Positions 1 to 7,724 of a stretch of DNA of 64,000 nucleotides are shown piece by piece. Every line of letters begins with the position of its first letter. Positions within the stretch are counted from its first letter, which is position 1. The notes below the pieces were generated by a model. It was not told the DNA's origin. It did no database searches and worked only from the letters and a program-made list of their open reading frames with translations. Made by a program: the position numbers and the translations under genes. The DNA lies in the NCBI GenBank assembly GCA_003139545.1, contig PLJC01000012.1:273596-337595 (forward strand). Reading direction: 5' to 3'. The stretch comes from Actinomycetota bacterium. GTDB taxonomy: Bacteria; Actinomycetota; Thermoleophilia; Gaiellales; Gaiellaceae.

Positions 1-143
1 TCGCAATGCGCCTTCGCCGTCCGCGGCGAGATGCCGAGCCTGCGCCCGACCTCGTCGTTCGAGCATCCGAGCGCAATCAAGCCGACGACCTGAAGCTGCC
101 TCTGCGTCAAGGCGGGTGGCGTGCCTGTGAGGGTCGTGCTCAT
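1..143 (-). CDS. LuxR-type helix-turn-helix protein (partial, cut by left edge)
   Basis: Reading leftward from ATG at 143, the first 47 residues contain a LuxR/GerE helix-turn-helix: LTQRQLQVVGLIALGCSN followed by DEVGRRLGISPRTAKAH, the usual 'alternative' and recognition helices. The rest of the gene lies outside the window. The HTH starts only about 12 residues from the N terminus, so this is either a stand-alone HTH protein or one with an N-terminal DNA-binding domain, unlike typical response regulators where it is C-terminal. TAGCGT (minus strand, 151-156) lies 7 nt before the ATG, a leaderless-type promoter, so it need not depend on transcription of add upstream. Confidence 0.8.
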   Translation of the reverse strand, partial: MSTTLTGTPPALTQRQLQVVGLIALGCSNDEVGRRLGISPRTAKAHC

Positions 144-205
144 GGCAGGCACGCTACGTCGGCCGCGGCGGCCCCGGTATCGGTCGATGGGAGTATTGGC
201 GCCGG

Positions 206-1216
206 TTAGACCCGGGCGGCGCGGAACCCGCCTCGCACGAAGCTCGCCTCGTGGCCGCGCGCGTTCGCCTCGTCCAGCTCGTCCTGCGCGAGCGCCCCGA
301 TGCGCAGGAGCAGGTCGAACTCGTCACGCAAGTGTGTCCGCATCATCTCCGGCCCGTCCGTCGCGATGGTGAACCGGACGCCGTTCTCCACGAACGTGCG
401 GAAGACGGCGCGAACTGCGTCCTCGTCGGCAAGCGCCTTCGTCAGCAGGTTGGACGTCGGGCAGATCTCGAGCACGACCTCCGCCTCGCGCAGCTCGCGC
501 ATCAGCTCGGCGTCGCCGGCGGCGAGGATGCCGTGGCCGATCCGGTCGGGACGCAGCACCTCGAGCACCTCGCCGATCTCCTGCCGCCCGAAGTCGCCGC
601 CCTCCTCGCCGACGTGGATGGTGACGCCGAGGCCGGCGCTGCGCGCCTCCTCGATCATCGGCTGCACGCTGCGGTAGTCGTATCGCGCATGCCCGGGGCG
701 CGGGCCGGCGATGTCGACGCCGACGATCCCGCGCGACGACCACCCGATCGCCTTCTCGACGATCACCTCGTTCTGCCGCTGCGTGAACGTCCGGTCCATC
801 ATCAGGATCAGCCCGGCGCGAACCTGCGGATACTCGAGGCTCGCGCGGTCGAGCCCGCGGATGGCGGCCAGGATGATGTGGTCGAGGTCGCGCTCGCCGC
901 CGCGATTTCGCTTCATCGGGTTGAAGCGCAGCTCGAGCGTCGTGATCCCCTGCGACCGGTACGCGCCGCCGATGGCCTGGTGCACCGACGTCTCCACCGC
1001 GATCGGGCTTGACTGGATCAGCTCCGTCCAGTGGTAGATCTGGTCGAGCGCGTCCAGGTCGGGCACGCCGCGCGGGTCGCTCACCGTCACGAGCCGGTCG
1101 AAGTCCCAGTAGTCCTTCACCGGCAGCGCGATGCCCTGCTCGTGCGCGAGCGTCCAGAGGATGTCGGACGAGACCGAGCCGCCCAAGTGCGTGTGCAGCT
1201 CTGCCAGGCCGTCCAT
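206..1216 (-). CDS. adenosine deaminase family protein
   Basis: Zinc-dependent amidohydrolase of the adenosine/adenine deaminase family, 336 residues. It would deaminate adenosine or a related purine in the cytosol for salvage. Visible motifs in order: ELHTHLGG at the N terminus (metal ligands H8 and H10), TIHVGEE (metal-binding His and catalytic Glu), RIGHG, ICPTSNLLT, and ATDGPEMM near the C terminus. The family normally has D-D-P in the last motif; here the second Asp is Gly, so substrate or activity could differ. I chose ATG 1216 because the protein then starts right at the first metal motif and TATGCT (1223-1228, minus strand) lies 6 nt upstream. A longer in-frame reading to 1495 runs through the divergent neighbour and is not credible. 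Confidence 0.88.
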   Translation of the reverse strand: MDGLAELHTHLGGSVSSDILWTLAHEQGIALPVKDYWDFDRLVTVSDPRGVPDLDALDQIYHWTELIQSSPIAVETSVHQAIGGAYRSQGITTLELRFNPMKRNRGGERDLDHIILAAIRGLDRASLEYPQVRAGLILMMDRTFTQRQNEVIVEKAIGWSSRGIVGVDIAGPRPGHARYDYRSVQPMIEEARSAGLGVTIHVGEEGGDFGRQEIGEVLEVLRPDRIGHGILAAGDAELMRELREAEVVLEICPTSNLLTKALADEDAVRAVFRTFVENGVRFTIATDGPEMMRTHLRDEFDLLLRIGALAQDELDEANARGHEASFVRGGFRAARV

Positions 1217-1237
1217 CGTCCGAGCATAATCCGACGG
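1217..1237. promoter_or_regulatory. divergent leaderless promoter region
   Basis: Only 21 bases separate the start codons of the deaminase (minus) and the BNR protein (plus). TATGCT on the minus strand (1223-1228) ends 6 nt before the ATG at 1216. CATAAT on the plus strand (1225-1230) ends 7 nt before the ATG at 1238. The two -10 boxes share four bases. Confidence 0.6.
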
Positions 1238-1741
1238 ATGCTCGCCACGCCTCCGTGCCCGGTCCACGTCGTCGGGAAGCGCGTCGTCAATGCTTCCGGC
1301 CGCACCGTGTACACGGATCCGGGCTATCAGGCCGTCACGCACGAGATCCGGTGCAGCGGCCGCACCGTCTGGATCATGTTCCACGGCGGCGCCGCGTCGA
1401 ACCAGGAGGCGTACGTCGTCGTCCGCTCGGCCGACGGCGGGCGGACGTTCCGGCTCGTCTCGGCCGAGTCCTACTTTGGCGTCAAGGCGCCGCACGAGTT
1501 CGACTCGTACTCGGGCCCCTGGACGATCGCCGGCCCGAACGACGGCTACTTCGTCGGCTCCTGCCCGGCCTGTGGACGCGGGACGGTCTCACTGTGGGTG
1601 ACGCACGACGGCGGACGGACGTTCCACCGCTACGCGGTGCCCGCGCTCACCGGTTACGGCGCGACTCTCCGCTCCGTCAGCGTCTCCGGCTCGACGGTGA
1701 CGATCAGTGCCAAGGGACGCACGGCGACCATTCACGCGTAG
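1238..1741 (+). CDS. BNR/Asp-box repeat protein, function unknown
   Basis: A 167-residue protein with two sialidase-like Asp-box repeats, RSADGGRTF and THDGGRTF, spaced about 60 residues apart as in beta-propeller blades. Too short for a full propeller, so it may be a two-to-three-blade fragment or may oligomerise. No signal peptide and no sialidase catalytic residues are visible. The start ATG 1238 is set by the -10-like CATAAT 7 nt upstream; the reading frame stays open further upstream but over the deaminase gene. Its end overlaps the MATE gene by 10 bases. Function cannot be assigned. Confidence 0.72.
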   Translation: MLATPPCPVHVVGKRVVNASGRTVYTDPGYQAVTHEIRCSGRTVWIMFHGGAASNQEAYVVVRSADGGRTFRLVSAESYFGVKAPHEFDSYSGPWTIAGPNDGYFVGSCPACGRGTVSLWVTHDGGRTFHRYAVPALTGYGATLRSVSVSGSTVTISAKGRTATIHA

Positions 1742-3033
1742 CCGACGACCGCCCAGCGTCTCCCGGCGAAGCGCGCTGCGAGCAGCAGGAGACGGGCCGC
1801 GATGAGCACGTCGAGCCCCGCCCACACGCCGACGATGCCCCAGTGCAGCTCGAGGGCGAGCGCGGCGATCGCGATGTACACGGCGCTCGCCGCGAGCATC
1901 GACCACATGAGGTACGCGGTGTCGCTCGCGCCGATGAGGATGCCGTCCAGCGCGAAGACCGCGCCGCCGAGCGGCTGCATGAGCGCGAAGAGCGGCCACA
2001 GCTTCGCCGCCTGCGCGAGCACGGCATGGTCGCTCGTGAACGCGCGCGGGATGACGTGCCCGAGCGGCAGCAGCACGAGCCCGAACACGCCGCCGACGAC
2101 GACCGACCAGGCGATCATCCGCAGCGCGGCCGCGTGCGCGCCCTCGGCGTCTCCGGCTCCGAGCATCCGGCCGACGATCACCTGCCCCGCGATCGCGACC
2201 GCGTCGAGCAGCAGGGCGAGAAAGATGAAGAGCTCGAACGCGATCTGGTGTGCGCCCAGCTCCGCGTCGCCCATGCGCGCGAGCACCGACGCCGCGACGA
2301 GGAACGACGCGTACAGCGCGGTCGTGCGCACGAAGATCTGGCGTCCGACGCGAACCATCGGCCGCATCTCCTCCAGGCTCGGACGCCGTGAGGCGGCGCG
2401 CGGCCGGAGGAGCTCGCGCGCGAACGCGATGCCCATTCCCGCCTGCGCGATCGCCGTTCCGGCCGCCGACCCGGCGATCCCCCAGTGCAGCCCGTACACG
2501 AACTCGAGCTCGAGGACGATGTTGACGACGTTCGCCACCACGACGATCTCGAGCGGGCGACGTAGGTTGGACACGCCGCGCAGATAGCCCTGTCCGCCCA
2601 GCGCGATGAGCGCGGCAGGCAGTCCGATCGCCGCGATGCGGAAGTACACGAGCGCGTCGTGGCCCGACTGCCCATGCCCGCCGAGCGCGCGCAAGAGCGG
2701 CGCGGCGGCCGCCTCGCACAACACGAGCAAAGTGAGACCGATCGCGACCGACACCCACAGCGCCTGCGCCGCCAGGCGCGCGGCCCGCTCGTGCTGTCCC
2801 GCTCCGGTCGCGCGCGCGACGACCGCCGTCGTCCCGTACGTGAGGAAGTTGAAGATCGTGAACGTTCCCGCGAGCACGGTGCCGGCGAGCCCGAGCGCGG
2901 CGATCTGCGGGCGGCCCAGGTGGCCGACGATGGCGGTGTCGGCGAGGACGTACAGCGGCTCCGCGGCGAGCGCGCCGAGGGCCGGCAGCGCCAGCCTGAG
3001 GATCTCCCGGTCGTGAGGCGAGCGGAGGCGCAC
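1732..3033 (-). CDS. MATE family efflux transporter
   Basis: A 433-residue polytopic membrane protein of the MATE (NorM/DinF) family, which exports drugs or metabolites by cation antiport. The N terminus reads REILRLALPALGALAAEPLY followed by DTAIVGHLG, the usual first-helix signature, and about 12 hydrophobic segments follow, with the duplicated two-bundle pattern. Starts at GTG 3033. On the minus strand TATCGT (3043-3048) lies 9 nt upstream. Transcribed away from the glycosyltransferase at 3057. Substrate unknown. Confidence 0.9.
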   Translation of the reverse strand: MRLRSPHDREILRLALPALGALAAEPLYVLADTAIVGHLGRPQIAALGLAGTVLAGTFTIFNFLTYGTTAVVARATGAGQHERAARLAAQALWVSVAIGLTLLVLCEAAAAPLLRALGGHGQSGHDALVYFRIAAIGLPAALIALGGQGYLRGVSNLRRPLEIVVVANVVNIVLELEFVYGLHWGIAGSAAGTAIAQAGMGIAFARELLRPRAASRRPSLEEMRPMVRVGRQIFVRTTALYASFLVAASVLARMGDAELGAHQIAFELFIFLALLLDAVAIAGQVIVGRMLGAGDAEGAHAAALRMIAWSVVVGGVFGLVLLPLGHVIPRAFTSDHAVLAQAAKLWPLFALMQPLGGAVFALDGILIGASDTAYLMWSMLAASAVYIAIAALALELHWGIVGVWAGLDVLIAARLLLLAARFAGRRWAVVGYA

Positions 3034-3056
3034 TGCTCGCCGACGATAATGCTCAC
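3034..3056. promoter_or_regulatory. divergent promoter region between MATE gene and glycosyltransferase
   Basis: Twenty-three bases separate GTG 3033 (minus) from GTG 3057 (plus). GATAAT (3045-3050) ends 6 nt before the plus-strand GTG. On the minus strand TATCGT (3043-3048) or the overlapping CATTAT lies 9-12 nt from its GTG. The two -10 elements occupy the same DNA. Confidence 0.55.
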
Positions 3057-4175
3057 GTGAAGGTGGGCATCGTCGTTCCGTACTCGTGGTCGTTCTGGGG
3101 GGCCGTCGTCGAGCACGCGGAGCTCCAGTCCGAGGCGCTGCGCCGCCAGGGCTGCGAGGTCAAGACGCTCATGGGCAACGATCCGCCCGGCCAGTTCACG
3201 CGCGCGCTGCACCCGCGCCACGGCCGCGACGGCCCGCCGCCGCCCGACGTGATCCCGATCGGCCGCTCGGTGATCGTGCCGGCGAACGGATCGCTCCCGA
3301 ACATCATCCTCAGCCCGCGGTCGATCCTCCGCATCCGCCAGGTGCTCGAGCGCGAGCGCTTCGACGTGCTCCACCTGCACGAGCCCATGACGCCGATCCC
3401 TTGCATCGCAGCGCTCGCCCTGTCCCGCGGACCCATGGTCGCGACCTTCCATGCGAGCGGCGATCTGGGCTGGATGCACATCGCCAAGCCCGTGTGGGGC
3501 TTCCTCGCCGACCGGCTCGACCGCCGCATCGCCGTCTCCGAGATGGCGCGCCGCTCCGCGCAGCGCTGGCTGCCCGGCGACTACGAGATCGTCCCGAACG
3601 GCGTCCTCATCCCGCCGGCCGCCGATCCGCATGGCCGCGCGCACCGCATCGTCTTCGCCGGGCGCCACGAGCAGCGCAAGGGCCTGCACGTGCTCCTGAA
3701 CGCCTGGCCGGACATCCGCGCGCGCACGGGGGCGGAGTTGCACGTCATCGGCGCCGACCCGCTGCGCGTGCGGTTGCTCATGCGGCGCCTGCGCGTCCCG
3801 GACGACGGCATCGAGGTGCTCGGCTTTCTCGATCAGGATCGCTTCACTGCCGAGTTGGCAGCGTCGAAAGCGCTCGTCGCGCCCTCACTCGGCGGCGAGA
3901 GCTTCGGAATGGTGTTAACGCGGGCACTTGCCTGCGCGACGCCGGTCGTCGCGTCCGACATCTCCGGGTACCGTGACGTGATGACGCCGGAGACGTCGGT
4001 GGCGTTCCCACCCGGGGACGAGCACGCGCTCGCGGACGCGGTCGTGTCGCTTCTCGCCGACGAGCCACGCCGCGCCGCCATGGGCGCCGCTGGACGCGCG
4101 CTGATGCAGCAGCGCTACGCGTGGGACGCGATCGCGTCCCGCCTCGTCGGCATCTACGAGTCCGTCGCGGCGTGA
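3057..4175 (+). CDS. GT4 family glycosyltransferase, PimA-like
   Basis: A 372-residue GT-B fold glycosyltransferase. The N terminus (VGIVVPYSWSFWGAVVEHAE, then LQSEALRRQG) and FDVLHLHEPMTP closely match actinobacterial phosphatidyl-myo-inositol mannosyltransferase PimA, as do the acceptor-side segment VATFHASGD and RIAVSEMARR. The donor-binding half contains IVFAGRHEQRKGLHVLL and the E-x7-E region LGGESFGMVLTRAL. It probably adds a sugar to a phospholipid on the inner face of the membrane. The usual PimA motif PGGVQSH is changed to WGAVVEH. GTG start, leaderless promoter GATAAT. First gene of a three-gene operon; its stop overlaps the next start (GTGA). Confidence 0.87.
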   Translation: MKVGIVVPYSWSFWGAVVEHAELQSEALRRQGCEVKTLMGNDPPGQFTRALHPRHGRDGPPPPDVIPIGRSVIVPANGSLPNIILSPRSILRIRQVLERERFDVLHLHEPMTPIPCIAALALSRGPMVATFHASGDLGWMHIAKPVWGFLADRLDRRIAVSEMARRSAQRWLPGDYEIVPNGVLIPPAADPHGRAHRIVFAGRHEQRKGLHVLLNAWPDIRARTGAELHVIGADPLRVRLLMRRLRVPDDGIEVLGFLDQDRFTAELAASKALVAPSLGGESFGMVLTRALACATPVVASDISGYRDVMTPETSVAFPPGDEHALADAVVSLLADEPRRAAMGAAGRALMQQRYAWDAIASRLVGIYESVAA

Positions 4176-5239
4176 GCCGGCTGCACCCGCCGAAGTCGCT
4201 CTGGGGCCGAATCGCCCTCGCCCTCGTCTTCATGGGCGCGGTGTTCGCGCTCTTCTGGTGGCGCGGCCCGAGCTTCCGCGCCATCGGCGACGCGTTCACC
4301 GCCGTCGTCTGGGAGTGGGTCGTCGTCGCGATCGCGTTCAACCTGCTCTCGGTGGTCGTGCGCGCGCTTGCGTGGACGACGGTGATCCGCTCGGCGATGC
4401 CGCCGCCGCACCCGAAGCCGATGACGGTGTTCTCCGCGTTCTCGGTCGGCCTCTTCGCGAACGCGGTGCTTCCGGGGCGAATCGGCGAGCTCGCGCGCGT
4501 TGCGGTGCTCACCCGCAAGCTGCCGCGGCGGAAAGGGCTGTGGGCGACGCTCGTCGGCACCGTGCTCGCGCATCGCGTCTTCGACATCGTCCCGGTGCTC
4601 CTGCTTATCATCTACGTGCTCATCACCGCCAAGGTGCCGGCGTGGGCGATCACCATCCTGGCCGCCGTCGTCGGCATCGGCGTCGGGTTGTTCACGTTCA
4701 CCCTTGTGAGCGCGCGCACCGACCACGGCCTCCGCAACGACGGGGTGGGCGCCGTGCGGCGCGTCGTGGCGATGGCGCGGCAAGGGCTCGGCGTGATGCG
4801 CGCGCCGCTCGGGATGGCGCTCGCGATCTCGTTTCAGATCGCCGGTTGGGTCTGTCAGTTGTTCGCGGTGTGGACGGCGATGCGCGCGTTCCACATTCAC
4901 GCGCCGCTGCCGGCCGCGGGCGTCGTCCTGCTCGTGATGAACGTCGTCACGCTCTTCCCGTTCTGGCCGGGCAACATCGGCGCCGTGCAGCTCGCGATCG
5001 CCGCGCCGCTGTCGGCGAGCTACGGCGTCGCGTACGCGCGCGGCGTTGCGTACGGCTTCGGGCTGCAGGCGATCGAGGCCTCGGTCGGAATCGGCGTCGG
5101 GCTCATCTTCCTCGCGCGTGAGGGGCTCTCGGTCGCGATGCTGAAGGTGATGCCGTCGGCCGCGCAGGCGGAGCTGCCGAACGCGGGAGAGGAGAGCGAC
5201 GATCGTGCCGAGCGCGAGCGTGCTCGCGTGTCCGGCTAG
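4172..5239 (+). CDS. lysylphosphatidylglycerol synthase TM-region / UPF0104 membrane protein
   Basis: About 355 residues with roughly eight transmembrane segments, matching the MprF/AglD-type flippase-like family (COG0392). The conserved segment FSVGLFANAVLPGRIGELAR is the family hallmark, and a second conserved part is FPFWPGNIGAVQLAI. No lysyl-transferase domain follows, so it is the membrane module alone. Starts at GTG 4172 inside the stop of the glycosyltransferase, so the two are translationally coupled. In this context it may flip or scaffold the glycolipid made by its neighbour; that is inference. Confidence 0.87.
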   Translation: MSRLHPPKSLWGRIALALVFMGAVFALFWWRGPSFRAIGDAFTAVVWEWVVVAIAFNLLSVVVRALAWTTVIRSAMPPPHPKPMTVFSAFSVGLFANAVLPGRIGELARVAVLTRKLPRRKGLWATLVGTVLAHRVFDIVPVLLLIIYVLITAKVPAWAITILAAVVGIGVGLFTFTLVSARTDHGLRNDGVGAVRRVVAMARQGLGVMRAPLGMALAISFQIAGWVCQLFAVWTAMRAFHIHAPLPAAGVVLLVMNVVTLFPFWPGNIGAVQLAIAAPLSASYGVAYARGVAYGFGLQAIEASVGIGVGLIFLAREGLSVAMLKVMPSAAQAELPNAGEESDDRAERERARVSG

Positions 5240-6032
5240 CCTCAAGGGCGTCCTCTCCGCGCGCGAAGCGGCCGCTGCGCTTGCGCGCGGGCTCGGCGAT
5301 TGCGATCAGCTTCCGCTGGCCGACGGGGGAGAGGGGACGGCGGACGTCGTGCCGGGAGTCGTCGAGGCGGCATCGGTCATCCCCTTCGATCCGGACAGCC
5401 TCGATCCGTTCACCTCGAGTCGCCCGTTCGGCGAGCTGCTCGCGTCGTTGCGCGTCGACCGGCTGATCGTCGGCCTCGGCGGCACGGCGAACATGGACGC
5501 CGGCGCCGGCCTGCTCGAGGTGCTCGACGCGCTCCCGGCCCCGACGACGGTGCTGTGCGACGTCGCGACCACGCTGTACGACGCGCCGCGCTTGTACGGG
5601 CCGCAGAAGGGCGCGACGCCGGAGCAGGTCGTCGAGCTCGAGGCGCGCTTTCGCGCAGACGGGCGGCTCGAGCCCTATGCGCACCTTCCCGGATCGGGCG
5701 CAGCCGGCGGGCTGGGCGCTGCGCTCGCCTTGCTCGGGGCCGAGCTCGTCCCGGGCGCGGCCACGGTGCTCGACCTCCTCGGATTCGAACCGACGGCGTA
5801 CAAGCTCGTCGTCACCGGTGAGGGGCGCGTGGACGCGACGACCGCCGAGGGCAAGGTCCCGTTCGAAGTCGCGCGCCGCTGCCGCGCCGCCGGCGTTCGG
5901 TGCGCCGTTTTCGGCGGAATTGTCACTCACCGGCTCCCGGGCGTCGAGATGGTTGCGCTGTCGGGCGACCCTGCGCGCGCCGCCGCCGATCTGGAGGAAC
6001 TAGGGGCGCGCCTGCTCGACGCGGCGGGCTAG
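5205..6032 (+). CDS. glycerate kinase (GarK/GlxK type), short form
   Basis: ATP-dependent phosphorylation of D-glycerate. Family motifs in order: PASLKGVLSAREAAAAL (normally P-D-S-F-K-G), PLADGGEGT, GLGGTANMDAGAG, LYGPQKGATPEQ, GSGAAGGLGAAL and VVTGEGRVDATT. At 275 residues it is about 100 shorter than the usual 370-380; the stretch between PLADGGEGT and GLGGTA is compressed, yet all core motifs remain, so it is probably a natural compact variant. GTG 5205 has a GGAGAGGAG run about 10 nt upstream and overlaps the previous gene by 35 bases; GTG 5220 is a possible alternative. Its last 33 bases overlap xseB on the other strand. Confidence 0.85.
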   Translation: MPSASVLACPASLKGVLSAREAAAALARGLGDCDQLPLADGGEGTADVVPGVVEAASVIPFDPDSLDPFTSSRPFGELLASLRVDRLIVGLGGTANMDAGAGLLEVLDALPAPTTVLCDVATTLYDAPRLYGPQKGATPEQVVELEARFRADGRLEPYAHLPGSGAAGGLGAALALLGAELVPGAATVLDLLGFEPTAYKLVVTGEGRVDATTAEGKVPFEVARRCRAAGVRCAVFGGIVTHRLPGVEMVALSGDPARAAADLEELGARLLDAAG

Positions 6033-6203
6033 CTCCTCGACCTTGCCCTCGGCGGCGTCGAGCCGCGCGCGGCAGAAGGTATACAGCTCCTCGCCGCGCT
6101 CCCAGAGCTTGATCGCTTCGTCGAGCGACGCCTGGCCCTGCTCGAGGCGCGCGACGATCTGCTCCAGCTCGGCCTGCGCCTCCTCGAAGGTCGGCTCAGC
6201 CAT
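6000..6203 (-). CDS. xseB: exodeoxyribonuclease VII small subunit
   Basis: A 67-residue helical protein, the normal size of XseB. The N-terminal half TFEEAQAELEQIVARLEQGQ then LDEAIKLWERGEEL is the family signature. Partner of XseA in the nuclease that degrades single-stranded DNA from both ends. ATG 6203 overlaps the xseA stop by 8 bases, so the subunits are coupled. Its 3' end runs 33 bases into the glycerate kinase gene on the other strand. Confidence 0.95.
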   Translation of the reverse strand: MAEPTFEEAQAELEQIVARLEQGQASLDEAIKLWERGEELYTFCRARLDAAEGKVEELARRVEQARP

Positions 6204-7419
6204 GCGTGTCCTCGACGCGTGCGCCGAACCCGCCCTCAGCGAGCGCGACCTCGACGCGCGCGCCCGGCGCGACGTCGGCCGCCGAGCGGACGACCTTCGA
6301 CCCCGTCCGGACGATCGCGTAACCTCGTTCGAGTGTTTGCAGCGGCGACAACACGCGCAGCTTACCGGCAACCGACTCGAGCGCAGCCCGCTTGCGCTCG
6401 ACCGCGAGCGCTGGCGCCCGCTGCAGCCGTTCCCGGGCCTGCTCGATGCGCCGCGACTCCCGCTCGAGTGCGAGACGGGGCGCAGCCCGGAGCCGTTCGA
6501 GCATGTGCCCGAGCGACTGCCCGTCGCGCGCGAGCGTGAGCCTGACGGTGCGCGCGAGCGACGCGCGCGCGCGGTCGAGCCCGGCCAGTACAACCGAGAG
6601 CTCGGGGACGACGAGCCGCCCCGCGGCGGTGGGCGTGGACGCGCGAACGTCCGCGGCGAGATCGCACAGCGGCGTGTCCTGCTCGTGGCCGACCGCGGAG
6701 ACGATCGGCACGCGGCACTCGGCGACGGCGCGCACGACCCGCTCGTCGCTGAACGGCAGCAGGTCCTCGAAGCTGCCGCCGCCGCGCGTGAGGACGATCA
6801 CGTCGACGTCGTCGTGCTCGCACAGCGCGCGGAGCGCGTCGACGATCTCGAGCGCAGCGCGCGGGCCCTGCACATACGTCTCCGCGACGAGGACGTTTGC
6901 GGGCGGAAAGCGGGTCTGGATGGTGGTGAGCACGTCGCGCTTCGCGGCGGCGTCATTCCCGGTGACGAGCCCGATGCGGCGCGGCAGGAGCGGCAGGGGA
7001 CGCTTTCGTTCGGCCGCAAACAGCCCCTCGGCGGCGAGCTTCGTCTTCAGCCGCTCGAGCGCGGCGAGATGCGCGCCGATGCCGAAGCGCTCGATCGTAA
7101 GCGCACGCAGACGGAAGTCGCCGCGCTTCTCGAACAGCTCGGGCCGCCCGTACACGTGCACGCGCTCGCCGTCCGCGAGCTCGAGGCGGAGCCCGTCGAA
7201 CTGCCCGCGCGGCATCGTCACGCCGAGGCACGACCCGTCGGCCGGATCCTTCAGCGTGAAGAAGACGCTCGCCCAGCGGTCGTGCCGGCGGAGCTCGGTG
7301 ATCTCGCCTTCGACCCAGACGGTCGGCAGCCGGCCGAGCCACTGCGCGACCCCGCGGTTGAACGCCGCGACGGAGTACACCGTCTTGTCGTCATACGGAA
7401 GGGCGTCGACCTTCGCCAC
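6196..7419 (-). CDS. xseA: exodeoxyribonuclease VII large subunit
   Basis: 407 residues, family-normal. An N-terminal OB-fold (about residues 10-105: VWVEGEITELRRHDRWASVF) is followed by the catalytic core with IGLVTGNDAAAKRDVL, LTRGGGSFEDLLPFSDE and VSAVGHEQDTPLCDLAADVR, then the long coiled coil and a C-terminal LERGYAIV motif. Forms the large subunit of exonuclease VII in DNA repair. GTG 7419 is the start; TACGCT (7426-7431, minus) sits 6 nt upstream, a leaderless promoter. Confidence 0.96.
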   Translation of the reverse strand: MAKVDALPYDDKTVYSVAAFNRGVAQWLGRLPTVWVEGEITELRRHDRWASVFFTLKDPADGSCLGVTMPRGQFDGLRLELADGERVHVYGRPELFEKRGDFRLRALTIERFGIGAHLAALERLKTKLAAEGLFAAERKRPLPLLPRRIGLVTGNDAAAKRDVLTTIQTRFPPANVLVAETYVQGPRAALEIVDALRALCEHDDVDVIVLTRGGGSFEDLLPFSDERVVRAVAECRVPIVSAVGHEQDTPLCDLAADVRASTPTAAGRLVVPELSVVLAGLDRARASLARTVRLTLARDGQSLGHMLERLRAAPRLALERESRRIEQARERLQRAPALAVERKRAALESVAGKLRVLSPLQTLERGYAIVRTGSKVVRSAADVAPGARVEVALAEGGFGARVEDTHG

Positions 7420-7443
7420 GCCCGCAGCGTATCGCCGCAGGTG

Positions 7444-7647
7444 TTACAGCAAGATCTCGGCAGCGGTGGCGTGCGTGCAGCCCTGGCCGACGAGCTCGAC
7501 CGCGACGTGCAGGTCGGCCTCGCTGGCGGCGAGCCGCTCGGCGACGTGGAGCGGATAGCCGGCCTCGATCAGCACGTGGAGCCGCCAGCTCTCGACCTTC
7601 GAGCGCTCGCTCGTCTCAGGCTCCAGTATTTCGGTCGTCTCGCTCAT
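7444..7647 (-). CDS. small conserved helical protein, unknown function
   Basis: 67 residues. The visible pattern is an acidic N terminus, then WRLHVLIEAGYPLHVAERLA and DLHVAVELVGQGCTHATAAE, two short helix-turn-helix-like helical pairs with a single Cys. I recall similar short proteins in other GC-rich actinobacteria but cannot name a function. ATG 7647 is the only start leaving a compact protein. An 8-bp inverted repeat lies 9-34 bases upstream. It follows the coiled-coil gene with a 77-base gap. Confidence 0.65.
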   Translation of the reverse strand: MSETTEILEPETSERSKVESWRLHVLIEAGYPLHVAERLAASEADLHVAVELVGQGCTHATAAEILL

Positions 7648-7655
7648 GACACCGT

Positions 7656-7681
7656 GGGTTCGTGCTTGCTTCGACGAACCC
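7656..7681. repeat. inverted repeat upstream of the 67-residue gene
   Basis: GGGTTCGT (7656-7663) and ACGAACCC (7674-7681) are perfect 8-base arms around a 10-base spacer. It sits in the 77-base gap between two minus-strand genes, 9 bases upstream of the start at 7647. It could be a terminator stem for the upstream gene, an mRNA leader hairpin, or an operator; no T-run follows on the minus strand. Confidence 0.55.
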
Positions 7682-7724
7682 TGCCCGGGTTTGTTGGCGG
7701 CCTCCCGAAGTGTTAACGGTGTCT

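Noticed and set aside
5205..6032. Glycerate kinase as a decayed, truncated gene
   Set aside because: It is about 100 residues short, but all substrate and nucleotide motifs are present in order without frameshift, and it is packed into an operon.
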